Part shown: one piece after another, positions 50,432 through 58,517 of the stretch | How positions within the stretch are numbered: position 1 is the stretch's first letter | Layout of the letters: every line of letters begins with the position of its first letter | NCBI RefSeq assembly: GCF_014212315.1 | Contig: NZ_JACKXE010000001.1 | Span: forward strand, 1,612,001 to 1,676,000 | Direction of reading: 5' to 3' | DNA from: Nocardioides luti | GTDB lineage: Bacteria; Actinomycetota; Actinomycetes; Propionibacteriales; Nocardioidaceae | Length of the DNA stretch: 64,000 bases | Made by a program: the position numbers and the translations under genes | The notes under the pieces: model-generated | Told to the model about the DNA's origin: nothing | The model's database searches: none | Seen by the model: only the letters and a program-made list of their open reading frames with translations

Positions 50432-51448
50432 TCAGCGACGCCGCAGCGCGAGGACCAGCAGCCCGACGCCGCCGAGGCCCAGCCACGCGCCGAGGAACCA
50501 CGGCCAGGTCGAGCGCCCGTCGGCGGTCCCGGCGGACGCGTCCCGACCCGGCTCCGGCGACGAAGTGGCCCCCACGGTAGCCCGCGAGGACGGGCCCCCG
50601 TCGGGGGACGCCGACGCGGACGGGTCCGCCGCCGCCATCGCCCGGCGTACGGCGTCGGGCAGCCGCACCCGCAGCACGTCGGTGCCCTGCCCCTCGGTGC
50701 TGACCAGCAGGCCGCCGTCGCCGTCGACGGTCAGCCCCTCCCCCTGGTCCTGCGTCGGCAGCCGGAACGTCGCGACCTCCTCCAGCGCGGGGAAGGTGTA
50801 GACGGTCGCGACCGAGTAGTCACGGATCACCACGTGCCGCCCGTCGGGCAGGAAGACGCCGTCGGTCGCGATCGGCAGCACGTCGCCGATCGGCCGCAGC
50901 CGGTTGGGCCGGTCGGGGTCGAGCCGGGCGGGCGCCTCGAAGAGCCGACCACCGAAGACGCTCTTGCTGGCGACGTAGAGCCGTCCGGTCGTCGGGTCGC
51001 TCATCAGCGTCTCGGCGTTGACCGGCCCGCCGGCGTAGACGAGGTCGTACGTGGTGGGGTCGACCGTCCGGTCGCCCCGTCCGACCGGGACCCGGGCCAC
51101 CTGGACGTCGTCGCGGTCGTCGGAGTTGTCGCCGATGTCACCGACCCAGACCTCGCCGTCACCCGCGGGCGCGAGCGCCTCGACGTCGACGGGGTCGTCG
51201 GACCACCGGGTCACGCCGACGGTCTCGCCGATCGCGGGGTCGACGGCGAAGACCCGGCCGACGTCACCGGAGTCGTTGGTGGTGAGGACCAGCCCGTCCT
51301 GGAGCACGAGCCCGCTGGACTCCACGATCTCGGGGTCCTGGAAGGTGAAGGCCACCTGTCCGGGCTGGTCGGCGGGCGCGGCCGCCGCCCCCATCAGGAA
51401 CGGCAGCAGCACCAGGAAGCCCAGCACGCCGTCGCGGTTCAGGTTCAC
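50432..51448 (-). CDS. Secreted, C-terminally anchored beta-propeller protein
   Basis: A 338-residue protein. The signal peptide (GVLGFLVLLPFLMGAAAAPA) is followed by propeller-like repeats (IVESSGLVLQDGLVLTTNDSG, VEALAPAGDGEVWVGDIGDN, IATDGVFLPDGRHVVIRDY, EGLTVDGDGGLLVSTEG). A Ser/Pro linker, TM (WPWFLGAWLGLGGVGLLVLA) and RRR stop end it. It is topologically like a surface-displayed esterase-like or sensor propeller. GTG start overlaps the methyltransferase stop (GTGA). Function unknown. Confidence 0.75.
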   Translation of the reverse strand: MNLNRDGVLGFLVLLPFLMGAAAAPADQPGQVAFTFQDPEIVESSGLVLQDGLVLTTNDSGDVGRVFAVDPAIGETVGVTRWSDDPVDVEALAPAGDGEVWVGDIGDNSDDRDDVQVARVPVGRGDRTVDPTTYDLVYAGGPVNAETLMSDPTTGRLYVASKSVFGGRLFEAPARLDPDRPNRLRPIGDVLPIATDGVFLPDGRHVVIRDYSVATVYTFPALEEVATFRLPTQDQGEGLTVDGDGGLLVSTEGQGTDVLRVRLPDAVRRAMAAADPSASASPDGGPSSRATVGATSSPEPGRDASAGTADGRSTWPWFLGAWLGLGGVGLLVLALRRR

Positions 51449-52665
51449 GACGCGTCGGCGGCCTCGAGCAGCACGGCGAGGCGCGGGGTGATCCCCCAGG
51501 TGCCGACGAGGTCGTCGTACTCGTTGCGGACGCCGCCGCCCTTCACGGGGCCGCCGGTGCGGACCGCGCGGAGCATGGTGTTGCGGGGCGTGTGCTGGCT
51601 CTCGACGAACTGCATGACGTCGACGCGGTAGCCCTGCAGCCGCATCAGCGACGCCCGGATGCCGTCGGTCAGGGTGTCGGCGAGCCGCTCGCGCAGGATG
51701 CCGTGCCGGGTGAGGGCGGCGTACGGCGACGGCGTGGGCGTCCGCCGGAGCTGGGCCGCGATGTCGTGGTGGCAGCAGGGCGCGGCGAGGACGAGCTGGG
51801 CGTCCCACTCGACCGCGCGGGCCAGCGCCTCGTCCGTGGCGGTGTCGCAGGCGTGCAGGGCCAGCACCACCTCGGGGCCGGGGTCCAGCTGCGCGCCGAG
51901 GATCGTGCCGACGACGAAGTCGGCGTCCACGCCGAGGTCGGCGGCCAGGGCGGCGTTGTGCTCGCGCGACTGCTCGCGGACGTCGACCCCGGTGAGCCGG
52001 ACCGGCAGGCCGCGCACCGAGGTGAGGTAGCGCTGCGCCGCGAAGGTCAGGTAGGCGTTGCCGCAGCCCAGGTCGACGATCCGGAGCGGGTCCTCGGCGG
52101 TCGGCTTGCGCAGCTTGCCGCGCGCCAGCGCGTCGGTGATCGAGGAGTCGAGCAGCCGGAGGAACTCCTCGACCTGGCGGTACTTCGCCTGGCGGCTCGG
52201 CTTCATCCGGCCCGACGCGTCGGAGAGCCCGAGGGCCAGGAAGACCGCGTCGTCCTCGGGCAGGAGGCGGTGCTTGTCGCGGTCGTGACCACGGTCGACC
52301 TCGACCTCCTCGGTGCGCGCGGAGGTGTGCACGACGGCCTCGAGCTTCTTGGTCACCCGGACCTGGTGGCTCTCGGTCGTCGTCTCGACGTGCCAGTTGG
52401 CGAACGGCAGGTCCAGCAGCTCGTCGACGGCGTCGCGGGCCGCGGGGCCGGCCGCGTGGTTCGCGGTGTGCGCCTGCGTCTCGTCGTACGACGTCACCTG
52501 CAGGTGCCGTCCGGCCTTGAGGTCGACGTAGCGCAGCTCGACCCGCTTCCACGGCGACTGCTGGCCCTTCTGGCGCCCCGAGGCGACGGCCTTGACCAGG
52601 GCGTCGGGGTCGAGCAGGTGGCCGCGCATCCGGGCCAGGACGCGGAGCAGGGGCTCGGTGGTCAC
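51445..52665 (-). CDS. SAM-dependent methyltransferase (GSTCD/Methyltransf_32-like)
   Basis: A 406-residue protein with an N-terminal ~150-residue domain, then a Rossmann methyltransferase: IVDLGCGNAYLTFAAQRYL is motif I, LTGVDVREQSREHN motif II, VLALHACDTATDEAL, and APCCHHDIAAQL is the CCHH motif of the GSTCD-type group. Substrate unknown, possibly RNA. GTG start overlaps the stop of a 28-codon membrane ORF upstream (GTGA) and the stop overlaps the next gene, so a four-gene coupled string runs from 55576 to 50432. Confidence 0.83.
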   Translation of the reverse strand: MTTEPLLRVLARMRGHLLDPDALVKAVASGRQKGQQSPWKRVELRYVDLKAGRHLQVTSYDETQAHTANHAAGPAARDAVDELLDLPFANWHVETTTESHQVRVTKKLEAVVHTSARTEEVEVDRGHDRDKHRLLPEDDAVFLALGLSDASGRMKPSRQAKYRQVEEFLRLLDSSITDALARGKLRKPTAEDPLRIVDLGCGNAYLTFAAQRYLTSVRGLPVRLTGVDVREQSREHNAALAADLGVDADFVVGTILGAQLDPGPEVVLALHACDTATDEALARAVEWDAQLVLAAPCCHHDIAAQLRRTPTPSPYAALTRHGILRERLADTLTDGIRASLMRLQGYRVDVMQFVESQHTPRNTMLRAVRTGGPVKGGGVRNEYDDLVGTWGITPRLAVLLEAADAS

Positions 52666-52748
52666 TTGACCACCGCCGCGACCAGCACGAGGAGCAGGAG
52701 GCCGACCAGCGCCACGGGGATCACGAGGCGGCGGTGGCGGGGATTCAC
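52662..52748 (-). CDS. 28-residue single-TM peptide
   Basis: A 28-codon ORF filling the gap between two genes. It starts with a GTG overlapping the FAD/Fe-S gene stop (GTGA, 52745-52748) and ends with a TGA overlapping the methyltransferase GTG (GTGA, 52662-52665). The product begins MNPRHRRL, a positive-inside start, then ~19 hydrophobic residues (VIPVALVGLLLLVLVAAVV) and Lys. Double coupling and an ideal TM make it likely real. It may be a small regulatory membrane protein or only a coupling device. Confidence 0.68.
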   Translation of the reverse strand: MNPRHRRLVIPVALVGLLLLVLVAAVVK

Positions 52749-55576
52749 CCCTGGAGTTTAGACGCGAGCAGCTCGGCGAGATGCATCGTGGGGACCCCCG
52801 CGAGGTCGTCGAGCTGGACCCGGCACGACATGCCGTCGGCGAGCACCACCGCGTCGGGGTGCGAGCGGACCGCCGGCAGCAGGTGCGTCTCGGCGACGGC
52901 CACGGACACCTCGTAGTGGCCCTGCTCCATGCCGAAGTTGCCCGCGAGCCCGCAGCACCCGGACACCCGGGTCACGGCGGCCCCTGCCTTGCGGAGCAGC
53001 GCCTCGTCGGCGGCCCAGCCGAGCACGGCGTGCTGGTGGCAGTGCGGCTGGGCGACGACCTCCACGCCGCTCAGGTCCGGGAGGGCGACATCGAGCCGGG
53101 TGAGCAGCTCGGCGAAGGTCAGCACCCCGGCCGCGACCTCGGCGGCGCGCGGGTCGTCGAGCAGCTCGACGGCGTCGCTGCGCAGCGTCGCGAGGCAGGA
53201 CGGCTCGAGGCCGACGACCGGCACGCCGCTCGCGACGTACGGCGCCAGCGTGGTCACCGCGCGCCCCATGATCGACCGCGCCTTGTCGAGCTGGCCGGTG
53301 GTGATCCAGGTCAGGCCGCAGCACGCGTCCTCGCCGATCACCCGCACCCGCAGGCCGGCCGCCTCGAGCACGCGGACCGCGGCGTGACCGGACTGCGGCA
53401 GGAAGTGGTCGGTGAAGGAGTCGGCCCAGATCCACACGTCCGGGGCACCCTCGGGCGCCCCGTCCCGACGATCCCGCTCGCGCTTCGCGAGACCCTTGCG
53501 CAGCGTCGTCGGCGCGAAGGCCGGGATCGAGCGGCGCTGGTCGATGCCGGCGGTGGCCTTGGCGGCCCGCGCGACCGGCCCGAGCCTGAGCATCCGGTTG
53601 GCGAGCGGGGCCAGCGGCGCGGTCAGCGCGGCCCACTGCGGGAGCCGACCGAGCGTGTAGTGGCTGCGGGGCCGCCGCCTGCCGGCGTACTTCTGGTGCA
53701 GCGCCTCGGCCTTGTAGGTCGCCATGTCCACGCCGGTCGGGCAGTCGGACGCACAGCCCTTGCAGGACAGGCAGAGGTCGAGCGCCTCGCCCACGGCCGG
53801 GTCGGAGAGGCCGCCGACGAGCGAGCCGTCCAGGGCCTCCTGCAGCACCCGGGAGCGGCCGCGGGTGGAGTCCTTCTCGTCGCGGGTGGCGAGGTAGGAC
53901 GGGCACATCACGCCGTTGGTCGCGGGCGCCACGCACTTGCCGACGCCGGTGCAGCGGTGCACCGCGTTGCCGAGCTGGCCGCCGTCGTGGGCGAAGCGCA
54001 GGAGCGGCGTGATCGGCAGCCGCGGCCGGGTCGGGCGCAGGTCGGCGTCGAACGGGGCCGGGTCGACGATGTTGCCGGGGTTGAGCAGGTTGTCGGGGTC
54101 GCAGATCGCCTTCGCCGCGGCGAAGAGGGCGATCGACTCCTCGTCGTACATCAGCGGCAGCAGCGCCGAGCGTGCGCGCCCGTCGCCGTGCTCGCCGGAC
54201 AGCGAGCCGCCGTAGTCGCGCAGCTTGACCGCGCAGGCGGTGAGGAAGTCGTGGAAGACGCGGGCGCCGCGGTCGTCGGCGCCCCCGGCCTCGAAGGGGA
54301 AGTCGATGCGCACGTGCACGCAGCCGTCGCCGAAGTGGCCGTATGGCACGCCGTCGAGGTCGTGCTCGCGCAGCAGCGCGTCGAAGTCGCGCAGCCAGGC
54401 ACCCAGGTGCTCGGGGGGTACGGCGGCGTCCTCCCAGCCGGAGTAGGCCGGCGTCCGCAGGCTGCGGGCGGCCAGCCCGGCGCCGTCCTCGCGGATCCGC
54501 CACAGCGCGGCGGCCTCGGCGTCGTCGGTGACGACCCGGTGCTCGAGCGCGCCGCCCTCGGCGACGACTCGGGCGGCCAGGGCGTCCGCGTCCTCACCCA
54601 CGACCTCGACGAAGAGCCAGCCGGCCCCGCGCGGCAGGTCGGGCACCGCGCTGCCCTTGGCCCGCACCAGGTCGACGATCCGGGAGTCCAGCCCCTCGCA
54701 GGCGATGAGGTGCCCACCCCCGGCGGCGAGCAGGGCCGGGACCGCGTCGGCCGCCTCGATCATGGAGGGGTAGCCGAGCACCACGAGCCGGCGTACGGGC
54801 TCGTCGCGCACGAGCCGGACCCGGGCCTCGAGCACCAGCCCGAGGGTGCCCTCGGAACCGACCAGGAAGCGGTCGAGGCGGCGGCCGCGCTCCGGCAGCA
54901 GGTGCTCCATCGAGTAGCCGCTGACCTGGCGGCCGAAGCGGCCGAAGGTCGTGCGGACGTGGCCGAGGTGCTGGTCGGTCAGCGCGTCGAGCGCGGCGCC
55001 GGCCACGGTGTCGCTGCCACCGGCGGCGCCGGTGGTGACGACCTCGCCGGTGCCGAAGGCGACCCGCAGGGACTCGACGTTGTCGACCGTGCGGCCGTAG
55101 CCGAGGGCGCGGGAGCCGCAGGCGTTGTTGCCGATCATCCCGCCGATCGTGCAGCGGGTGTGGGTCGAGGGGTCCGGCCCGAAGCGCAGCCCGTGCGGGG
55201 CCGCGGCCCGCTGCAGCACGGCGTGCACGGCGCCCGGCTGGACGACCGCGGACGCGGTGTCCGGGTCCACCGAGAGGACCCGGTTCAGGTGCTTGAGGGT
55301 GTCGACGACGATGCCCGGACCGACCGCGTTGCCGGCGATCGAGGTGCCCGCACCGCGCATCGTGAGCGGCACGCCCGTCGCGCGGGCCACGTCGAGGATC
55401 GCGAGGAGCTCGTCGGCCTCCCGCGGGCGCGCGACGACCTGCGGGACCACGCGGTAGAGCGAGGCGTCGGAGGAGTAGAGCGCCCGGGTCAGCGTCGAGT
55501 CGTCGACGTCGGTGACGCCCCGACGGCGCAGCTCGGCGACCAGGTCCGGGCCGGGACCGACGTGGGGGGACGACAC
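52745..55576 (-). CDS. FAD-binding and Fe-S D-2-hydroxyacid (D-lactate/glycolate) dehydrogenase fusion
   Basis: A 943-residue protein. FAD-binding_4 (LTMRGAGTSIAGNAVGPG, ~85-102; GGMIGNNACGSRALGYGRT) and an FAD-oxidase C domain lead into a ferredoxin-like part (CTGVGKC, LCLSCKGCASDCPTGVD) and a C-terminal CCG domain (DACCGLTWITTG, PHCHQHAVLGW, SGCCGLAGNFG). It combines GlcD- and GlcF-like parts. It oxidises a D-2-hydroxyacid and passes electrons to the quinone pool. I chose the GTG at 55576, 1 nt past the upstream stop; the longer frame runs into that gene. Confidence 0.9.
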   Translation of the reverse strand: MSSPHVGPGPDLVAELRRRGVTDVDDSTLTRALYSSDASLYRVVPQVVARPREADELLAILDVARATGVPLTMRGAGTSIAGNAVGPGIVVDTLKHLNRVLSVDPDTASAVVQPGAVHAVLQRAAAPHGLRFGPDPSTHTRCTIGGMIGNNACGSRALGYGRTVDNVESLRVAFGTGEVVTTGAAGGSDTVAGAALDALTDQHLGHVRTTFGRFGRQVSGYSMEHLLPERGRRLDRFLVGSEGTLGLVLEARVRLVRDEPVRRLVVLGYPSMIEAADAVPALLAAGGGHLIACEGLDSRIVDLVRAKGSAVPDLPRGAGWLFVEVVGEDADALAARVVAEGGALEHRVVTDDAEAAALWRIREDGAGLAARSLRTPAYSGWEDAAVPPEHLGAWLRDFDALLREHDLDGVPYGHFGDGCVHVRIDFPFEAGGADDRGARVFHDFLTACAVKLRDYGGSLSGEHGDGRARSALLPLMYDEESIALFAAAKAICDPDNLLNPGNIVDPAPFDADLRPTRPRLPITPLLRFAHDGGQLGNAVHRCTGVGKCVAPATNGVMCPSYLATRDEKDSTRGRSRVLQEALDGSLVGGLSDPAVGEALDLCLSCKGCASDCPTGVDMATYKAEALHQKYAGRRRPRSHYTLGRLPQWAALTAPLAPLANRMLRLGPVARAAKATAGIDQRRSIPAFAPTTLRKGLAKRERDRRDGAPEGAPDVWIWADSFTDHFLPQSGHAAVRVLEAAGLRVRVIGEDACCGLTWITTGQLDKARSIMGRAVTTLAPYVASGVPVVGLEPSCLATLRSDAVELLDDPRAAEVAAGVLTFAELLTRLDVALPDLSGVEVVAQPHCHQHAVLGWAADEALLRKAGAAVTRVSGCCGLAGNFGMEQGHYEVSVAVAETHLLPAVRSHPDAVVLADGMSCRVQLDDLAGVPTMHLAELLASKLQG

Positions 55577-55577
55577 G

Positions 55578-56840
55578 TCACCAGTGTTCCATCGACCCGC
55601 GGAACACCGAGGCCAGGTCCTCCTCGCGGACAGTCCGGGGGGCCGTCGCGAGCAGCCGCTGCTGCTGCATCGCGCCACCCACCAGGTCGTCGACGTCGGC
55701 GTCGAGGTAGCCGACCTCGGCCAGGCCGTTCGGGATGCCGATGTCGCGCATCAGCGCGCTGAGCACGCCCGGCAGCACGTCGGGGCCGTCGCCGGTCGCC
55801 GACGGGTCGAGCAGCCGGGCAGCGCGCAGGTGCCGCTCGGGCGCGGCCTCGAACGTGAAGCGGAAGGCCTCCGGCGCGGTCAGCGACACCGCCATGCCGT
55901 GCGGCACGATCGGCTCGTCCTGGGGGTAGCCCTCCGGGCGGAAGTCCCGCACCCGGCCCGCGATCGGGTAGGCGTTGGCGTGCGGGATGTGCACCCCGGC
56001 GTTGCCGAAGCCGAGCCCGGCGAACGTCGCGGCCATCGCCATCTGCTCGCGCGCGACGGCGTCCGAGCCGTCGCGCACGGCCTCGCGGAAGGCGCCGGCC
56101 AGCAGGGACATCGCCTTCTCGGACCACATGTCGGCGATCGGGTTGGCCCCGCAGTAGGGCACCCGCTGCTCGGGCTGCTTGGCGTCCATGTCGGCGTACC
56201 ACCGCGCGGTGTAGCTCTCCAGCGCGTGGCACAGGATGTCCATCCCCGACGCCGCGGTGACGAGCGTCGGCTGGCTCATCGTCAGCAGCGGGTCGACGAC
56301 CGCGAGCGTCGGCCGCAGCCGGGCGTGGCTGATGCCGGTCTTCACCTTGAGCGAGAGGACGTCGAGCACGCAGATCGTGGTGCTCTCGGCACCTGTGCCC
56401 GTGGTGGTCGGGATCGCGACGAGCGGGAGCAGCGGCTTGCTCGGGTCGGCACCCTTGCCGACGGGCGCGTTGACGTAGTCCATCAGCTCGCCGGGGTTGG
56501 TCGTGAGCAGGTTGACGGCCTTGGCGGTGTCGATCGCGGAGCCGCCGCCGACCGCGACGATCGCGTCGAAGGGGCCGGCGTCGCGGGCGAAGTCGATGGC
56601 CTCGCGCAGCGAGTCGTCGGTGGGCTCCACGCGGGCCCGGTCGTACGTCGTCACGTGCAGGCCCCGGGCGGTCACCTGCTCCGCGATCCGCGCGGGGTGG
56701 CCGGTCGCGGCGACGCCCGGGTCGGTCACGAGGAGCACCCGGCGGGCGCCGTACCCGAGCAGGTCGTGGCCGATCTCGCCGCTCGCCCCCGGTCCGAACT
56801 TGAGCGCGGGTGCGGCGTAGGTGAAGACGGTCTCGCTCAT
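55578..56840 (-). CDS. Iron-containing alcohol dehydrogenase, hydroxyacid-oxoacid transhydrogenase type
   Basis: A 420-residue Fe-ADH. VGGGSAIDTAKAV and IPTTTGTGAESTT form the NAD site, HALESYTARWYADMD and IPHANAYP carry metal-binding Asp/His residues. The sequence resembles ADHFE1/HOT, which couples 4-hydroxybutyrate oxidation to 2-oxoglutarate reduction, producing D-2-hydroxyglutarate. The gene just downstream encodes a D-2-hydroxyacid dehydrogenase, so the pair could make and reoxidise that acid (inference). GAGGAG before the ATG at 56840. Confidence 0.87.
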   Translation of the reverse strand: MSETVFTYAAPALKFGPGASGEIGHDLLGYGARRVLLVTDPGVAATGHPARIAEQVTARGLHVTTYDRARVEPTDDSLREAIDFARDAGPFDAIVAVGGGSAIDTAKAVNLLTTNPGELMDYVNAPVGKGADPSKPLLPLVAIPTTTGTGAESTTICVLDVLSLKVKTGISHARLRPTLAVVDPLLTMSQPTLVTAASGMDILCHALESYTARWYADMDAKQPEQRVPYCGANPIADMWSEKAMSLLAGAFREAVRDGSDAVAREQMAMAATFAGLGFGNAGVHIPHANAYPIAGRVRDFRPEGYPQDEPIVPHGMAVSLTAPEAFRFTFEAAPERHLRAARLLDPSATGDGPDVLPGVLSALMRDIGIPNGLAEVGYLDADVDDLVGGAMQQQRLLATAPRTVREEDLASVFRGSMEHW

Positions 56841-56977
56841 GCTGCTCCTCAGGTGGACCCCGGTCGAACGGGTCCCGTGCCCGCTCCCGGCCAACATAAC
56901 GGTCCCGGCGAAAGCGCCGCCCGGGCCCGGCGCCGGCCCGTACGATCGGCTGCGGGAGTGTTCTGAGGGGGGCCTCG

Positions 56978-58138
56978 ATGCGGTGGGTGCGCTGGATCCT
57001 GCTGGTGGTCGCGCTGGTGCTGGTCGCCGGCTCGGCGATCGCCGTGCAGCTGCGCGACCCCCTGGTCGCGCGCAGCCGGCCGCACACCCCCGCCCCGCAG
57101 CCCGTCGTCGACGAGAACCGCATCCTCGACGCCCGCAGCGGCCGGGAGTTCGTGCCGCGCGGGGTCAACTGGAGCAGCTTCGAGTACGCCTGCGCCCAGG
57201 GCTGGGGGCTGTCCGCGCTGGACACGGTGACGGCCCGCGACCCCGCCGCCAGCCAGGCCGCGGCGATCGCCGCCTGGGGTGCCAACACCGTCCGGCTCCC
57301 CCTCAACCAGGACTGCTGGCTCGGCACCCGCGGCGCCCCGGTCAGCGACGAGTTCGAGGAGCGCACGGTCGCGGTCTACCGCGCGGCCGTGCGCGACTTC
57401 GTCTCCGCGCTCAACGACGCCGGCCTGGTCGTGGTCCTCGACCTGCACAGCCGCAAGCGGATCGGTGAGCCGGAGTTCGGCAACCTCGCGATGCCGGACT
57501 CGGAGTCGCTGGCGTTCTGGCGCTCGGTCGCGGCGGCCTACCGCGACGACCCGTCGGTCATGTTCGACGCGTTCAACGAGCCCTACTCGCGCTACGACAA
57601 CCGCGACAAGGAGCTGCTGCTCGACCTGACCTGGAAGTGCTGGCGCGACGGCGGCTGCACCGCACCGGTCGAGGACGACAAGATGCTGACGGCCGGCCGG
57701 GTGACCTACCAGGTGCAGGGCATGGACTCCGTCGTCTCGGCGATCCGCGACACCGGCGCCGAGCAGCCGATCCTGCTCGGCGGGCTCGACTACGCCAACG
57801 ACCTGAACCACTGGCTCGAGTTCGCGCCGGACGACGACCAGCTCATCGCGTCGTTCCACAGCTACGACTTCAAGCCGTGCAGCGACCGCGCCTGCTGGGA
57901 CGACGTGCTCGCCCCGCTCGCGGACTCGGTGCCCGTCCTCACCGGCGAGCTGGGCTCGGAGCACCCGAAGGGCGACTACGTGCCGTCGTACCTCCGCTGG
58001 GCCGACGCGCACCACGTCGGCGTCCTCTTCTGGGTGTGGGCCGCCCACCCCCACGACCCGATGTCGCTGATCACCGAGGAGTCGGGCACCCCCACGGCGT
58101 ACGGCGACGTCGCGCGGGCGTGGCTGCGGGGCCACTGA
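56978..58138 (+). CDS. Membrane-anchored GH5-type glycosidase
   Basis: A 386-residue protein. One N-terminal TM (RWILLVVALVLVAGSAIAV) exports a cellulase-fold (GH5) domain. VPRGVNWSSFEYACAQGWG opens the barrel, WGANTVRLPLNQDCW follows, DAFNEPYS has the acid/base Glu and LTGELGSE the nucleophile Glu. It cleaves a beta-glucan-like polymer outside the membrane. It stands just before a synthase operon, as hydrolases do in cellulose-type loci (BcsZ). TACGAT at 56941-56946 is a likely -10, and GAGGGGGG is its RBS. Confidence 0.87.
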   Translation: MRWVRWILLVVALVLVAGSAIAVQLRDPLVARSRPHTPAPQPVVDENRILDARSGREFVPRGVNWSSFEYACAQGWGLSALDTVTARDPAASQAAAIAAWGANTVRLPLNQDCWLGTRGAPVSDEFEERTVAVYRAAVRDFVSALNDAGLVVVLDLHSRKRIGEPEFGNLAMPDSESLAFWRSVAAAYRDDPSVMFDAFNEPYSRYDNRDKELLLDLTWKCWRDGGCTAPVEDDKMLTAGRVTYQVQGMDSVVSAIRDTGAEQPILLGGLDYANDLNHWLEFAPDDDQLIASFHSYDFKPCSDRACWDDVLAPLADSVPVLTGELGSEHPKGDYVPSYLRWADAHHVGVLFWVWAAHPHDPMSLITEESGTPTAYGDVARAWLRGH

Positions 58139-58262
58139 CTGGTCCAGTCACCACGCTCAAGGTTTCCGCAAGTGCGGGGGGACTCCCGCTCCCGCGCCCC
58201 TACGCTGGCGGAGACATAACTCGGGTGCAGGAGTCACGAGCACCGAGCACTGGGGGGTGCAC

Positions 58263-58517
58263 ATGTCCGGATCAGCGACGCCGTCGCGCCCGGCAACCAA
58301 GTCGGTCGGAGCCGCAGGAGTGGGTCTGGTCGCGACCTTGGCGATCTTCGTCGTCGTCTTCGTGCTGTTCCTGGTCGCGCCCCTGGTCGCCCTGCTGCTC
58401 GCCTTCGTCGTCTACGCCGTCATGCGCTCGCGCGACAGCCGTCCGGCCGGCACCCCCGCCGACGGCCAGGCGCCCCCCGACCCGGCACCGCACGGCTTCG
58501 GAGCGGGGGCCCGGTGA
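58263..58517 (+). CDS. Small single-TM protein of the exopolysaccharide operon
   Basis: An 84-residue protein: Ser/Thr/Ala-rich cytoplasmic start, one long hydrophobic stretch (VATLAIFVVVFVLFLVAPLVALLLAF), a RSRD border and a Pro/Ala/Gly-rich tail. GGGGGG lies 5 nt before the ATG at 58263. The stop overlaps the GT2 start by 4 nt (GTGA). It is probably an accessory subunit of the synthase. The 124-bp gap upstream has TACGCT (58201-58206) and two exclusive short hairpins at 58166-58189, but nothing I can identify further. Confidence 0.7.
   Translation: MSGSATPSRPATKSVGAAGVGLVATLAIFVVVFVLFLVAPLVALLLAFVVYAVMRSRDSRPAGTPADGQAPPDPAPHGFGAGAR

Noticed and set aside
58141..58262. A c-di-GMP riboswitch before the synthase operon
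   Set aside because: Only two short competing hairpins are visible; the conserved GEMM core bases are absent.
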